The notes under the pieces are model-generated. The model did not search any database. It was not told where the DNA came from and saw nothing but the letters and a program-made list of their open reading frames with translations. Both the position numbers and the translations under genes were made by a program. This document shows positions 53,411 to 61,918 of a DNA stretch of 64,000 bases, in pieces. The DNA comes from UBA6921 sp031363085 (lineage in GTDB: Bacteria > Pseudomonadota > Gammaproteobacteria > SG8-11), in contig JANLTU010000196.1 in NCBI GenBank assembly GCA_031363085.1, forward strand, positions 72,369 to 136,368, given 5' to 3'. Position 1 is the first letter of the stretch. Each line of letters opens with the position of its first letter.

Positions 53411-54751
53411 CTCGGAAGGAGCCGCAGCGCCTGCTGCTTTGGGCTTGCGGCGGCGACCGCGCCGCAATGCACGCGCCGGTTTTTGCGTGGCGCTCATCAT
53501 CGCCTCACGCCCGGCATCGTCTTTGTATTGAAATTCGGTCCACCACTGCGCAAGCTCGGGACTTTCTTCGCCGCTTTCAGCGCGCAATACCAGAAAATCG
53601 TAAGCGGCGCGAAAGCGCGGGTGCCCCAGCATGCGCAACGGACGACGCCCAACCAAACTTTTCAGGCGCGGCTGCATTTGCCAAATTTCCCGGGCCAGCA
53701 AGGTAAAACGTTTGGGGATCGCAACGCGGTCCGCCTGTTCGGCAACAATCTCGGTTGCGGCCAATTGCAGCGCTTCAAGCTCGCCGCGACCCTCGGCCTG
53801 ATAGGCTTCCGCGCGCATGCGAGTTGCTTCCCACAAAACCACCGCAAACAGAAATGCCGGCGTGACCGACTTGCCTTCGTTCACACGCTTGTCAGTGTTG
53901 CCCAGACCACGCAACAACATGGTGAGCGGGAAATTGTCAAGCTGCTGACTCAAACTCGCTTCGACCTGCGGGAACAAACACTCGAACAAGCGGTAGTGAC
54001 GCAATTGCTCATAGGTCGCCACGGCGAACCCGGACATGAACATCTTCAAGATTTCTTCAAACAAACGCGCCGGCGGCACCTGTTCGAGCAGGCCGCGCAA
54101 CTGGGCGATGGCCGCTTCGGCAGCGGGCTCGACGCGAAAGCCTAACTTGGCGGCAAAACGGACGGCGCGCAACATCCGCACCGGGTCTTCGCGAAAGCGC
54201 AACAGCGGATCACCGATGGTGCGGAATACGCCTTGACGCAAATCGGCCATGCCTGCGGTGTAATCCACCACGCTGAAATCTTGGATGTTGTAATACAGCG
54301 CGTTAACCGTGAAGTCGCGCCGCCATGCATCTTGCTCGATGCTGCCGTAGACGTTGTCGCGGATGATCATGCCGTCGCGCATGACGCCGTCGCTGTCGTC
54401 CGCGTCATCGTGCTGCGCGCGGAAGGTCGCAACCTCAATGATGTCGGAACCAAAATGCACATGCGCCAGACGAAAACGCCGCCCGATCAGGCGGCAATTG
54501 CGGAACAACTCTTTAACCTGCTCGGGATGTGCGCTGGTGGCGACGTCGAAGTCTTTTGGTTCGCGCCCCAGCAACATGTCGCGCACGCATCCGCCCACCA
54601 GATAGGCTTGGTACCCGGCGTCCTTCAAACGATACAAAACTTTAAGCGCGTTTGTGTTGATAAACGCGCGCGAGATGTTGTGGTCGCTGCGCGGAATAAT
54701 GGTCGGCGAGGTAATAAAAGTATCTCCGTGGGTCGCGACGTTGACGGGCAT
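53408..54751 (-). CDS. pcnB: Poly(A) polymerase I
   Basis: This 447-residue enzyme has the nucleotidyltransferase core AYLVGGCVRDMLLGREPKDF, then DVATSAHPEQV, with catalytic aspartates, and RRDFTVNALYYNIQDFSVVDYTAG followed by FREDPVRMLRAVRFAAKLGF. A basic C-terminal tail (KPARALRRGRRRKPKAAG) is typical of PcnB. It polyadenylates RNA 3' ends for decay. It is separated from folK by the MITE-like element, whose terminal TAA is its stop codon; an original C-terminus may have been altered by insertion. Confidence 0.93.
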   Translation of the reverse strand: MPVNVATHGDTFITSPTIIPRSDHNISRAFINTNALKVLYRLKDAGYQAYLVGGCVRDMLLGREPKDFDVATSAHPEQVKELFRNCRLIGRRFRLAHVHFGSDIIEVATFRAQHDDADDSDGVMRDGMIIRDNVYGSIEQDAWRRDFTVNALYYNIQDFSVVDYTAGMADLRQGVFRTIGDPLLRFREDPVRMLRAVRFAAKLGFRVEPAAEAAIAQLRGLLEQVPPARLFEEILKMFMSGFAVATYEQLRHYRLFECLFPQVEASLSQQLDNFPLTMLLRGLGNTDKRVNEGKSVTPAFLFAVVLWEATRMRAEAYQAEGRGELEALQLAATEIVAEQADRVAIPKRFTLLAREIWQMQPRLKSLVGRRPLRMLGHPRFRAAYDFLVLRAESGEESPELAQWWTEFQYKDDAGREAMMSATQKPARALRRGRRRKPKAAGAAAPSE

Positions 54752-54756
54752 TTACC

Positions 54757-54784
54757 TTGTGCAATTGTGAAGGCTCCGTATAAT
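54757..54784 (+). promoter_or_regulatory. Candidate sigma-70 promoter for tRNA-Glu
   Basis: A perfect -10 box TATAAT lies at 54779-54784, 46 bases upstream of the tRNA. A weak -35 TTGTGC is at 54757-54762, with 16 bases between. A GC-containing stretch follows the -10. Confidence 0.6.
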
Positions 54785-54830
54785 AGCACCTTCTTTAAAA
54801 TGACTTGAAATCATTGCCTTGCCTGCATTT

Positions 54831-54906
54831 GCTCCCTTCGTCTAGCGGCCTAGGACACTGCCCTCTCACGGCGGGAACAGGGGTTCGAAACCCCTAGGGA
54901 GCGCCA
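54831..54906 (+). tRNA. tRNA-Glu, anticodon CTC
   Basis: The 76-base gene begins GCTCCCT, pairing with AGGGAGC at 54896-54902. It has a D-arm region CGTCTAGCGGCCTAGGAC, an anticodon stem CTGCC/GGCGG with loop CTCTCAC (anticodon CTC), and a T-arm with the loop GTTCGAAAC. The discriminator G is followed by an encoded CCA (54904-54906). It decodes GAG glutamate codons. Confidence 0.95.
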
Positions 54907-54985
54907 ATCGTTGCCACTGAATTCTTCCCTTGACGCCTCCCGCGCACCCCTTACACTTGCGTGTTATCGACGAGGAGGATACTGC

Positions 54986-55315
54986 ATGGCTCAATCACAG
55001 GTTTGGCAACATGTGTCCCCTCGCCATTACGAAGAAAAACGTAATTTCCCCCGCATGCGAATGGATTGCGCACTGTCGTATTCCACCAACGGCGAGCGCG
55101 GCACCTCGGAAGGACGCTGCAAAAACCTCAGCGCCCAAGGGGTGCTGTTCAACACCTTGAAGCCGATGCCGGTAGGCGCGCTTGTCGACATCAACATCAC
55201 GCCGCAAAAAGCCGTGGTTGAACCGTTTAACGCGCTGGTCGAAGTCATCCGCGTTTCCAACACCGACGGCGTAAACAACTACGAAATTGCGGCACGCATA
55301 AAGCTAATGAGATAG
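54986..55315 (+). CDS. PilZ-domain protein
   Basis: From ATG 54986, with GAGGAG upstream, the 109-residue protein is nearly all one PilZ domain. It has the c-di-GMP-binding RNFPRMRMD (RxxxR-type) near residue 19, and CKNLSAQGVLFNTL (D/NxSxxG) near residue 46. It is short, without an output domain. It lies next to FlgT/FlgP-like genes and could act in motility control; this is inference. Confidence 0.85.
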   Translation: MAQSQVWQHVSPRHYEEKRNFPRMRMDCALSYSTNGERGTSEGRCKNLSAQGVLFNTLKPMPVGALVDINITPQKAVVEPFNALVEVIRVSNTDGVNNYEIAARIKLMR

Positions 55316-55346
55316 CCGTAAACAATGACTTGGGGATTGCGAAAAA

Positions 55347-56522
55347 TTACCAGCCGAAGCGAACAATGTCGCCGGGTTTGATATGCACTTGCTCGGTTTC
55401 CAATTCACCCACCGCAAATTGCGGTTGAACACTTTTAACCACCAAGGTTGCAATCGGTTGTTCGGCAAACCCCAGGAAACGGCTGTTAGCTGGGTCGGCC
55501 ATCGGCTCATCACTGACTTTGTAGGCCATTAACATATCCCCCACCCGCACCGATGACGTGCTGCCGGCGTCGAAATACACTTTTTTTGCGTCGCTGCGAA
55601 TCACGCGCGCGCTAAACGGCAGTCGGTTCAACTCGGCAAATAACGCACTGGACGCACGCTGCAAGACCTGCTGAATAACGAGCCCATAGGATGTGGCCTG
55701 AAATTCCGCGCTCGCAACCGACACACCGGGCTTGAGCAATCCCATGCCGACAATATTTTCGTTGTAACGCGAGCGCGCCAATAACGTGCCGCTGACGCCG
55801 TCGAACAACATCAACTCCATTTCAAAGCGCCGAGATTTGCCAAGCAACTCATCGTTCACACCGGTGTCAAGAAGTGCCCCCGCGACCAGAAATTGCGTGC
55901 CCAATTCCTTTGCCACGCGTTCGACCAGCGCGCGACTGGGGATGAGATTTTGCTCGATCGCCGACGCGCTGCGTTCCGCGAGTAGGTACTGAGCTCCGTC
56001 GACGCCGATGACGCCATGGCGGCTTTCCATTTCTTTGCGCAACATGCGTGGCAATTCCATTTCGATGTACGCAAGGTCAGCGGCCGCGCTGCGGTCGCGC
56101 ACCAGTAACTGCATGAAGGCCACTTTTTTACGGTAGTCATTTTTTGCGGTGTCGACAGCGCGACTGGCCTCGACTTCGGCACGGATCAGCACATGCAAAA
56201 TACCGTCTTCGGTCCACTCGTCGGCAACCGACACGTTCGTCACCCGCCCAGCGCTGCGCAAGCGTGCACTGTCGCCGGTCACAGTGTGGTTCGATAACGT
56301 GGTGGCCGCCGAGATCTCTACGGAATTTTGCATGGCCGCCTGCAGAATCGCATTTTGAATGGCCGCGATGCGCGCCTTACCCGGCGCACCATCGACGACA
56401 GGTGCAGTGCCTTCTGCTTCTACGCTCAACGCCAACGCCGCCGGGCTTGCCAACGCGAACAAAATCACACCTAGTAATTTAAAACACCAGGCGCTTACGG
56501 GGGATCGCGCAGATGAGCCCAT
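55347..56522 (-). CDS. flgT: FlgT-like flagellar H-ring protein
   Basis: This 391-residue protein has a signal peptide (LLGVILFALASPAALA). The FlgT N-terminal domain includes VVDGAPGKARIAAIQNAILQ, AAMQNSVEIS, and RVTNVSVADEWTEDGILHVL. A middle domain with RDRSAAADLAYIEMELPRML and a C-terminal SH3-like part (VRVGDMLMAYKVSDEP, PIATLVVKSVQPQFAVGELE) follow. FlgT builds the periplasmic H-ring around the polar flagellar motor in Vibrio. It is preceded by a FlgP-like gene. Confidence 0.75.
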   Translation of the reverse strand: MGSSARSPVSAWCFKLLGVILFALASPAALALSVEAEGTAPVVDGAPGKARIAAIQNAILQAAMQNSVEISAATTLSNHTVTGDSARLRSAGRVTNVSVADEWTEDGILHVLIRAEVEASRAVDTAKNDYRKKVAFMQLLVRDRSAAADLAYIEMELPRMLRKEMESRHGVIGVDGAQYLLAERSASAIEQNLIPSRALVERVAKELGTQFLVAGALLDTGVNDELLGKSRRFEMELMLFDGVSGTLLARSRYNENIVGMGLLKPGVSVASAEFQATSYGLVIQQVLQRASSALFAELNRLPFSARVIRSDAKKVYFDAGSTSSVRVGDMLMAYKVSDEPMADPANSRFLGFAEQPIATLVVKSVQPQFAVGELETEQVHIKPGDIVRFGW

Positions 56523-56524
56523 GA

Positions 56525-57127
56525 TTACTCGCTGTAATAAAACGTCGAAGGCGACTCCGGCGGTGCAAATGAAACATGCGCACCCCCACTGCCGCAGGGC
56601 GGTGTGGTCGGCTCGGCCAGAACTTTCGCCAAGAAACTTTCGTCGACCATCAACTCGACCACGGTTTCGTAGTTGCCGTCATCGTTGGCATTCACGCTCA
56701 AAATTCGCGCACCGCGCACGTAGCCATCGATGAACACACGATAGCGATCTTTCTGCACCACCATGTCGCCAACGGTCGTGCCGCCCCAGATGTGCAAGCC
56801 GTTCACGGTCTCCGCCAACGCGCGGTAGGCGTCAATTTTTGACGCGCGCATGGCCATCAGGCGACGCTGGTTTTCCGGGTAAAACTTGGGCGGCGGTGCG
56901 CCATAGCCGGTAGCGCCGACATGGATCGGCTCAATTTTCTTCCGGCTCGACGGCGCACCATCGACGCTTTCGCCGCTGGCGCCGGGTTTGCAGTCCACCG
57001 ACTTAACCACCATCACGTCGCTGGCCTCCATATCGCTAGAATCTGCCCCAACTGCGGAAGCGACCATGGCCAGTAACAACGGCGCCGCGATCCAAGCCGA
57101 CGACAAACGGGGGATAAATTTCAACAT
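56525..57127 (-). CDS. LPP20/FlgP-like exported protein
   Basis: From ATG 57127 the 200-residue protein has a signal peptide (SSAWIAAPLLLAMVASAVGA), without a lipobox cysteine. The LPP20-type domain carries RRLMAMRASKIDAYRALAET and GDMVVQKDRYRVFIDGYVRG, as in FlgP/LPP20. FlgP is the outer-membrane ring partner of FlgT in Vibrio-type motors, but there it is a lipoprotein. Two bases separate it from the FlgT-like gene, supporting a joint role. Confidence 0.72.
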   Translation of the reverse strand: MLKFIPRLSSAWIAAPLLLAMVASAVGADSSDMEASDVMVVKSVDCKPGASGESVDGAPSSRKKIEPIHVGATGYGAPPPKFYPENQRRLMAMRASKIDAYRALAETVNGLHIWGGTTVGDMVVQKDRYRVFIDGYVRGARILSVNANDDGNYETVVELMVDESFLAKVLAEPTTPPCGSGGAHVSFAPPESPSTFYYSE

Positions 57128-57277
57128 GCGACACCATGGGGAAAACAGGATGGATTGTGCTGGGTTATCGGCAACGCAGTAGCTGACTTTAAGAAACAAT
57201 CGATGCAAACAACTCAATTATTTGCTGTCGTTACCGCTATACAAAGCAGCCTGTACACTCACCCACGTGATGCCGCC

Positions 57278-58099
57278 ATGCGCAGATCGCTTACCTTACT
57301 CGTCTCGATATTACTCACAACGCCAGTCTGGGCCGGGCCGCCGCTGCCCAGTTGCTATGCCGGCCTGTATCTGGGCGAACCCGAGCGCACCACCATGCAT
57401 GCCTATTATTTGTTCGTCGACCAAACCACACCGCTGACGGCCGCGTTAAAAACTAATGTCGCCGACCTGACCGCAAACTGGGGTGGTGACGGCGAACATG
57501 TCAAGATCGTGCGCTTTTCTGCCAATATTGCCGGGCAGTACACTGAATTGATGTTCGATGAATTTTCCGATCCGCCGCCGACGCAGGAATATTTGTTCCA
57601 TCTGCGCACCGACGACAAAGCAAAATTACTGGCCTGCCTCAAAGCGCGCGACGAAAAATTTCACAAGCAGCTCCAGCACGCTGTTAATCAAACGCTCATC
57701 CTGAATGACGGCAAGCTACCAAAAACCGACCTGCTGTATGCGCTGAAAGAACTGGCGACCAAAATTGTGCTGCCGGAAACCAACTACGATCAAACCGTGT
57801 TACTGGTTTCCGACGGCCTGGAGAACAGCAGCTATGCGTCGTTTTATCAACGCAAGGCCGTCAAGCCTCTTGATGTACATAAAACCCTCGACGAAATCAG
57901 CAAATTCAATCTGATTCCCAACTGGCATGGTGCCAAGGTGTATATGTTTGGTCTGGGCTATTTACGTGATGATAAAATTTACGCCAACCCGAAAATGCTG
58001 CAACCGCTCAAAGATTTCTGGCAGTCGTATTTCAGCCTGGGCAAAGCGCAATTGATGGAACTTGGGACACCTGAGCTGTTAGTTAGCACGCTCAAGTGA
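57278..58099 (+). CDS. Hypothetical exported protein, VWA-like
   Basis: From ATG 57278 the 273-residue protein has a signal peptide (MRRSLTLLVSILLTTPVWA). The body contains MHAYYLFVDQTTPLTAALKT, VLLVSDGLENSSYASFYQRK and GAKVYMFGLGYLRDD, resembling a von Willebrand-A fold with a degenerate MIDAS: VDQTT replaces DxSxS, and SDGLEN keeps the later D-G. Metal binding is doubtful. It is divergent from the FlgP-like gene and convergent with the Hpt gene. I do not recognise the family. Confidence 0.6.
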   Translation: MRRSLTLLVSILLTTPVWAGPPLPSCYAGLYLGEPERTTMHAYYLFVDQTTPLTAALKTNVADLTANWGGDGEHVKIVRFSANIAGQYTELMFDEFSDPPPTQEYLFHLRTDDKAKLLACLKARDEKFHKQLQHAVNQTLILNDGKLPKTDLLYALKELATKIVLPETNYDQTVLLVSDGLENSSYASFYQRKAVKPLDVHKTLDEISKFNLIPNWHGAKVYMFGLGYLRDDKIYANPKMLQPLKDFWQSYFSLGKAQLMELGTPELLVSTLK

Positions 58100-58123
58100 C
58101 TAACCTTAAGCCCGCGACATTAA

Positions 58124-60367
58124 TTATTTCGCCATTTGCGCGGGCTGGCGTAAATCCCGCGCCAAATCGATCAACGCTTGCACCGATGGACCACCGGTCA
58201 AGTTGCCTAGTTTGATCTGCGCCACGATGACACTGAACGCCGCCAACGTTTGTTCGAGCAGGTCGACCACTTTGTTGTTGTGCGCCGGCACCCGTCCATC
58301 CAGCACGCGGCGTAATAATTCCTCAATCGACCACGCCAGTACACCCACCGAAGTCGCGCCGATGATACGGCCCGCGCCCTTCAGCGTGTGAAACGAGCGA
58401 ATCAACGTACTCAAACTTTCCGTGTCGTCACGATTCGCACCCCATTTTTCCAAATGAACACGGACCGCCGCTAATTCATCATCTGCCTCGGTGGAAAACA
58501 CCTCGATCAGCTCCTGATCAACACGGTTATCCGCCGCGACTTCGGGTTCGGCCAGCGGGCTTCTATTCACCAAGCTGACCACCGACTTGGTGCTCGCGAC
58601 TGCTTTGCTTGACGCCGGCCCGGCTTCGAACATCGTAGCGGCAACCTCTTTGCCCGAACGGCGCACGGCATAACCGAGCTCAGCAAGACTGCGTTCCGCC
58701 AAGGCAAGACCCGGCTCGGGGGCGACGGCTTTTTCCAGCAAACTTTCCAGAAAATATTCAACCGCGCCCACGGCATTGGCAACGCGCTCCAAAGCGTGTT
58801 CGGTCGGTGCAATTTTCTTGTCGAGAATTTCGGTGGTCAAATACTGTTGCGTGGCAGCCACCACACGCGACGGACGCTCGTGCGAAAGAATCGACAATAC
58901 ACCGCGCACAGCTTTTAACATCTCCGGCGCTTCTTGCAGTGCGCTCAATTGCGACGGGTCGGACACATAGCGTGTAAAAGCGTCTTTCACCTTGGCAAGA
59001 TCCAGTAACGCTTCGCTCGCCACCAATTTAACCAACTGGCGGAACTCGGCCTCCGGCAATTGCGTGCCGGCAACGGCGTCGTTGCCCTGCAGAAATTCCG
59101 CGCTACCCTTCACGCTCAAGTCGTACAGCGACGATTCAATGTAAAGAAGCGCCCCGGCGACGTGCAGGACATCGTTATCTTTAAGCGGCACATGACGTTT
59201 GATCGAGGCTTCCAGGAACTCGTGTTGTCCGCGCGCCAAGCGCGCCAGATGTTGCAAACCCAGCATATCCAGCGTGTCGGCCACGGTACGCAGCCGGTCA
59301 CGCACCGGCGTCAAAAATTCGGGATCACCTTTGTTGGCGTGAATCGCGATATCGAGTTCGTCCTTGATACGCAGCATTTCTTCTTTAATCTGCTCGGATA
59401 CATTCACCATCAGGTTGGCATTAAAGCCAATGAGCTGATCGCGCGCGTCGCTCAAGGCGCCGGATTCCGGCATCGCTTGATCCAGCTTGAATGCCGTTTT
59501 CAACTCCACCACACGCGAGCTGCGCGATGTGGAGCGAGCAACGTAATACAGCAGGTTTTTGACTAAGTCGTCGGGGGGTTCGTTTTGCAAGGCGACTTCG
59601 CCGGCATCGATGACGCGCTTGATCTGCCGATCAATACGCCCTAACAATAATTTCACTGCTACGCTCAGGTCCAATCCTTTGTCGTGCAAGGCATGCACCA
59701 CGCCGGCACTGACCCACCATAATTGTTCGGATTTTTCCGATGCAGCGGTTTGTTCTAAATTCAGGATCACCGTCGCCAGCACCTTCAGATTCTTGGTCAG
59801 GTCCATATCGCGGAACACACCCAGCAAGGCAGCCAGATAGGCCGGGCGCAATTTCTTCGCCATCGTGGGTAGATCCCAGGTGGCCGCTTCGCCGCTGCGG
59901 TCGATCAATGACGGCTTGCGCACTGCCAGATCGGTAAAGAAAAACGCGCCTTCAGTAAGCAATTGTTTGTTCTGTACTGCGCGCAGGTCGTTGAGGATGG
60001 GCAAAAGAATCAAGGGGACGTCGGGATTACCGTGATACAGATGCTCAAGATAGGCTGGCAATTGAACCACGCCGCGCATCAGCACTTCGGTGGCATCTTT
60101 TTTTAATTCAATAGAGTCGGCCGCGAGCCCCAGAGCAACATCATTCATTTCGCGCGCGAGCAACACGCCCCCGGCAATCTCGACCATCTCTAACGCACCG
60201 CGAATTTTTCCCAAGCTATCGGCACAGGCCGGCAACTGCGTGGCATCGTTTTGTTCGCCAAACGACTCTAAAGCTTGGCGCACCGCCGTAAGAGATTCAG
60301 CGACTTCCTGTTTGATCCACAACAAGGTGCGAGGATCGATCTGCGCGTTTTGATTCAATGTCGACAT
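58124..60367 (-). CDS. Multi-Hpt protein, ChpA/PilL N-terminal type, lacking the kinase
   Basis: This 747-residue protein has long helical regions and a clear C-terminal Hpt domain, LIRSFHTLKGAGRIIGATSV, with phosphorylatable His near residue 668, in SFHTLKGAGR. It starts like the N-terminal half of ChpA/PilL (IDPRTLLWIKQEVAESLTAV; LLPILNDLRAVQNKQLLTEG), but no CheA dimerisation, ATPase or CheW-like part follows; it ends LRQPAQMAK. Degenerate Hpt-like bundles lie upstream. It is either a natural histidine phosphotransfer hub or a truncated ChpA. The convergent gene starts only 25 bases beyond its stop, so the lost part is not nearby. Confidence 0.75.
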   Translation of the reverse strand: MSTLNQNAQIDPRTLLWIKQEVAESLTAVRQALESFGEQNDATQLPACADSLGKIRGALEMVEIAGGVLLAREMNDVALGLAADSIELKKDATEVLMRGVVQLPAYLEHLYHGNPDVPLILLPILNDLRAVQNKQLLTEGAFFFTDLAVRKPSLIDRSGEAATWDLPTMAKKLRPAYLAALLGVFRDMDLTKNLKVLATVILNLEQTAASEKSEQLWWVSAGVVHALHDKGLDLSVAVKLLLGRIDRQIKRVIDAGEVALQNEPPDDLVKNLLYYVARSTSRSSRVVELKTAFKLDQAMPESGALSDARDQLIGFNANLMVNVSEQIKEEMLRIKDELDIAIHANKGDPEFLTPVRDRLRTVADTLDMLGLQHLARLARGQHEFLEASIKRHVPLKDNDVLHVAGALLYIESSLYDLSVKGSAEFLQGNDAVAGTQLPEAEFRQLVKLVASEALLDLAKVKDAFTRYVSDPSQLSALQEAPEMLKAVRGVLSILSHERPSRVVAATQQYLTTEILDKKIAPTEHALERVANAVGAVEYFLESLLEKAVAPEPGLALAERSLAELGYAVRRSGKEVAATMFEAGPASSKAVASTKSVVSLVNRSPLAEPEVAADNRVDQELIEVFSTEADDELAAVRVHLEKWGANRDDTESLSTLIRSFHTLKGAGRIIGATSVGVLAWSIEELLRRVLDGRVPAHNNKVVDLLEQTLAAFSVIVAQIKLGNLTGGPSVQALIDLARDLRQPAQMAK

Positions 60368-60895
60368 CCTGATAAATATTCGCTTCCACCCGTGACTCGC
60401 GTGCCATGCTTGCAGCGCAACAACATCACAACTGCTGCGTCACTGCCGTGCAAATCAATTAAAGCAGAGCAACCCCAAAATTTGTATCGGCGGACGAGGT
60501 AAATAGTCAAGACGGGAATAACCAACGACGCGGGAACTACACTGATGCCACACCCACCCTGCTCCCCAACATACCCCCAACCAACGCGATGAAAATAACG
60601 CAGTTAATCACCCTGAGTACGAGAACACGTTCACAAAACACCGGCTACACTCACGTGCGGATACAGCCCTATACACATGACGCGGATAACCCGTAGAATT
60701 CCGGCCCCTCGGTAAGAACCTGTTCAAGAACTCATTGGAGGGCGCATTGCGGCGTTAAAATCGAATTCAGAATCCTCACCTACTGCGTGTATGCTCCGCT
60801 TCTGCATTCGATTTTGCTTAGCACTGCATCCCTCCAATAAGCTCTTGAACAGGCTCTTATGCAAACACTAACACGTTAAAGACAAAGGTACTCCA
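60368..60895. other. Intergenic region with MITE-like copy 2
   Basis: This stretch of about 530 bases between the divergent Hpt and sohB genes holds the second 147-bp element (60713-60859). No gene is supported in the rest. An AAAGG before sohB is its ribosome binding site. Confidence 0.6.
60713..60859. repeat. 147-bp MITE-like palindromic element, copy 2
   Basis: The ends TAAGAACCTGTTCAAGA (60713-60729) and TAAGAGCCTGTTCAAGA (reverse complement of 60843-60859) match 16 of 17. The inside is an imperfect inverted repeat. The copy lies in the opposite orientation to copy 1 and is similar along its whole length. Both copies are bounded by TTA or TAA. No gene is interrupted; it lies 37 bases before sohB. 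Confidence 0.85.
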
Positions 60896-61918
60896 GTGAG
60901 CGACTTTCTTCTGCACTACGGTTTATTTCTGGCCGAAACAATCACAATTTTGCTGGCCATCATCGCAGTAATTGTAGTCATCGTACGCCTGCGCGGCCAC
61001 GCTAGCGAACCGGAAAAACTTGAAATAAAAAAACTCAACGCGCGCTACGAAGATATGGCGCTAACATTAAAGTCAGAACTGCTGCCGCACGATGAATTCA
61101 AGAAAGTGCTCAAAGAAACTAAAAAATACCGCAAAGAAACTTCAAAACATGGCCCCAGCGCCAAGAAGCGCTTGTTCGTGCTGAACTTCGACGGCGACAT
61201 CAAGGCTTCGGCGGTGGGCAATCTGCGTGAAGAAATTACCGCCGTGTTGATGGTTGCGCGCAGTGACGACGAGGTGTGCGTGCGCCTCACAAGCTCGGGC
61301 GGCATGGTGCACACCTACGGCTTGGCGGCCTCGCAACTCGCGCGCATTCGCACGCGCAATATCCCGCTCACGGTCGCGGTCGACAAAGTCGCCGCCAGCG
61401 GCGGATATATGATGGCCTGCGTGGCGAACCGCATTATCGCCGCGCCGTTTTCGATCCTCGGCTCCATCGGGGTGATCGCGCAGCTACCCAACTTCAGCCG
61501 CGTGCTGAAAAAAAATGACATCGACTTCGAACAGTTCACTGCCGGTGAATTCAAACGCACCGTAACCATGTTCGGTGAAAACACCGACGCCGCGCGCGCC
61601 AAATTTCGTGAAGAAATCGAAGAAACGCACCGGTTGTTCAAGAACTTTGTGAATCACTATCGCCCGGGTCTCGACATAGCCAAAGTTTCCACCGGCGAAC
61701 ATTGGTACGGCACGCAAGCGCTGGAGTTGAAATTGGTCGACCAGTTGCTGACCAGCGACGACTACCTGCTGGAACAAAGCCAGACGGCGGATGTCTTTGA
61801 GATTATTTATACGCTGCGCAAACCGTTAAGTACTCGTTTATCCACGTTGGTGCATGATGTTGTTGGATCGCTGCACGCAAAGGTCACGCACAACGTGACG
61901 CCGGATCACTATCTTTAG
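60896..61918 (+). CDS. sohB: SohB-type S49 inner-membrane protease
   Basis: This 340-residue protein starts at GTG 60896 with AAAGG upstream. It has a membrane segment (AETITILLAIIAVIVVIVRL), then an S49 peptidase domain: NFDGDIKASAVGNLREEITA, the Ser region KVAASGGYMMACVANRIIAA, and GSIGVIAQLPNFSRVLKKND with the Lys-containing partner (GEFKRTVTMFGENTDAAR). It acts as a Ser/Lys signal-peptide-peptidase-like protease in the periplasm. Its stop overlaps the convergent mltB stop by four bases. Confidence 0.93.
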   Translation: MSDFLLHYGLFLAETITILLAIIAVIVVIVRLRGHASEPEKLEIKKLNARYEDMALTLKSELLPHDEFKKVLKETKKYRKETSKHGPSAKKRLFVLNFDGDIKASAVGNLREEITAVLMVARSDDEVCVRLTSSGGMVHTYGLAASQLARIRTRNIPLTVAVDKVAASGGYMMACVANRIIAAPFSILGSIGVIAQLPNFSRVLKKNDIDFEQFTAGEFKRTVTMFGENTDAARAKFREEIEETHRLFKNFVNHYRPGLDIAKVSTGEHWYGTQALELKLVDQLLTSDDYLLEQSQTADVFEIIYTLRKPLSTRLSTLVHDVVGSLHAKVTHNVTPDHYL

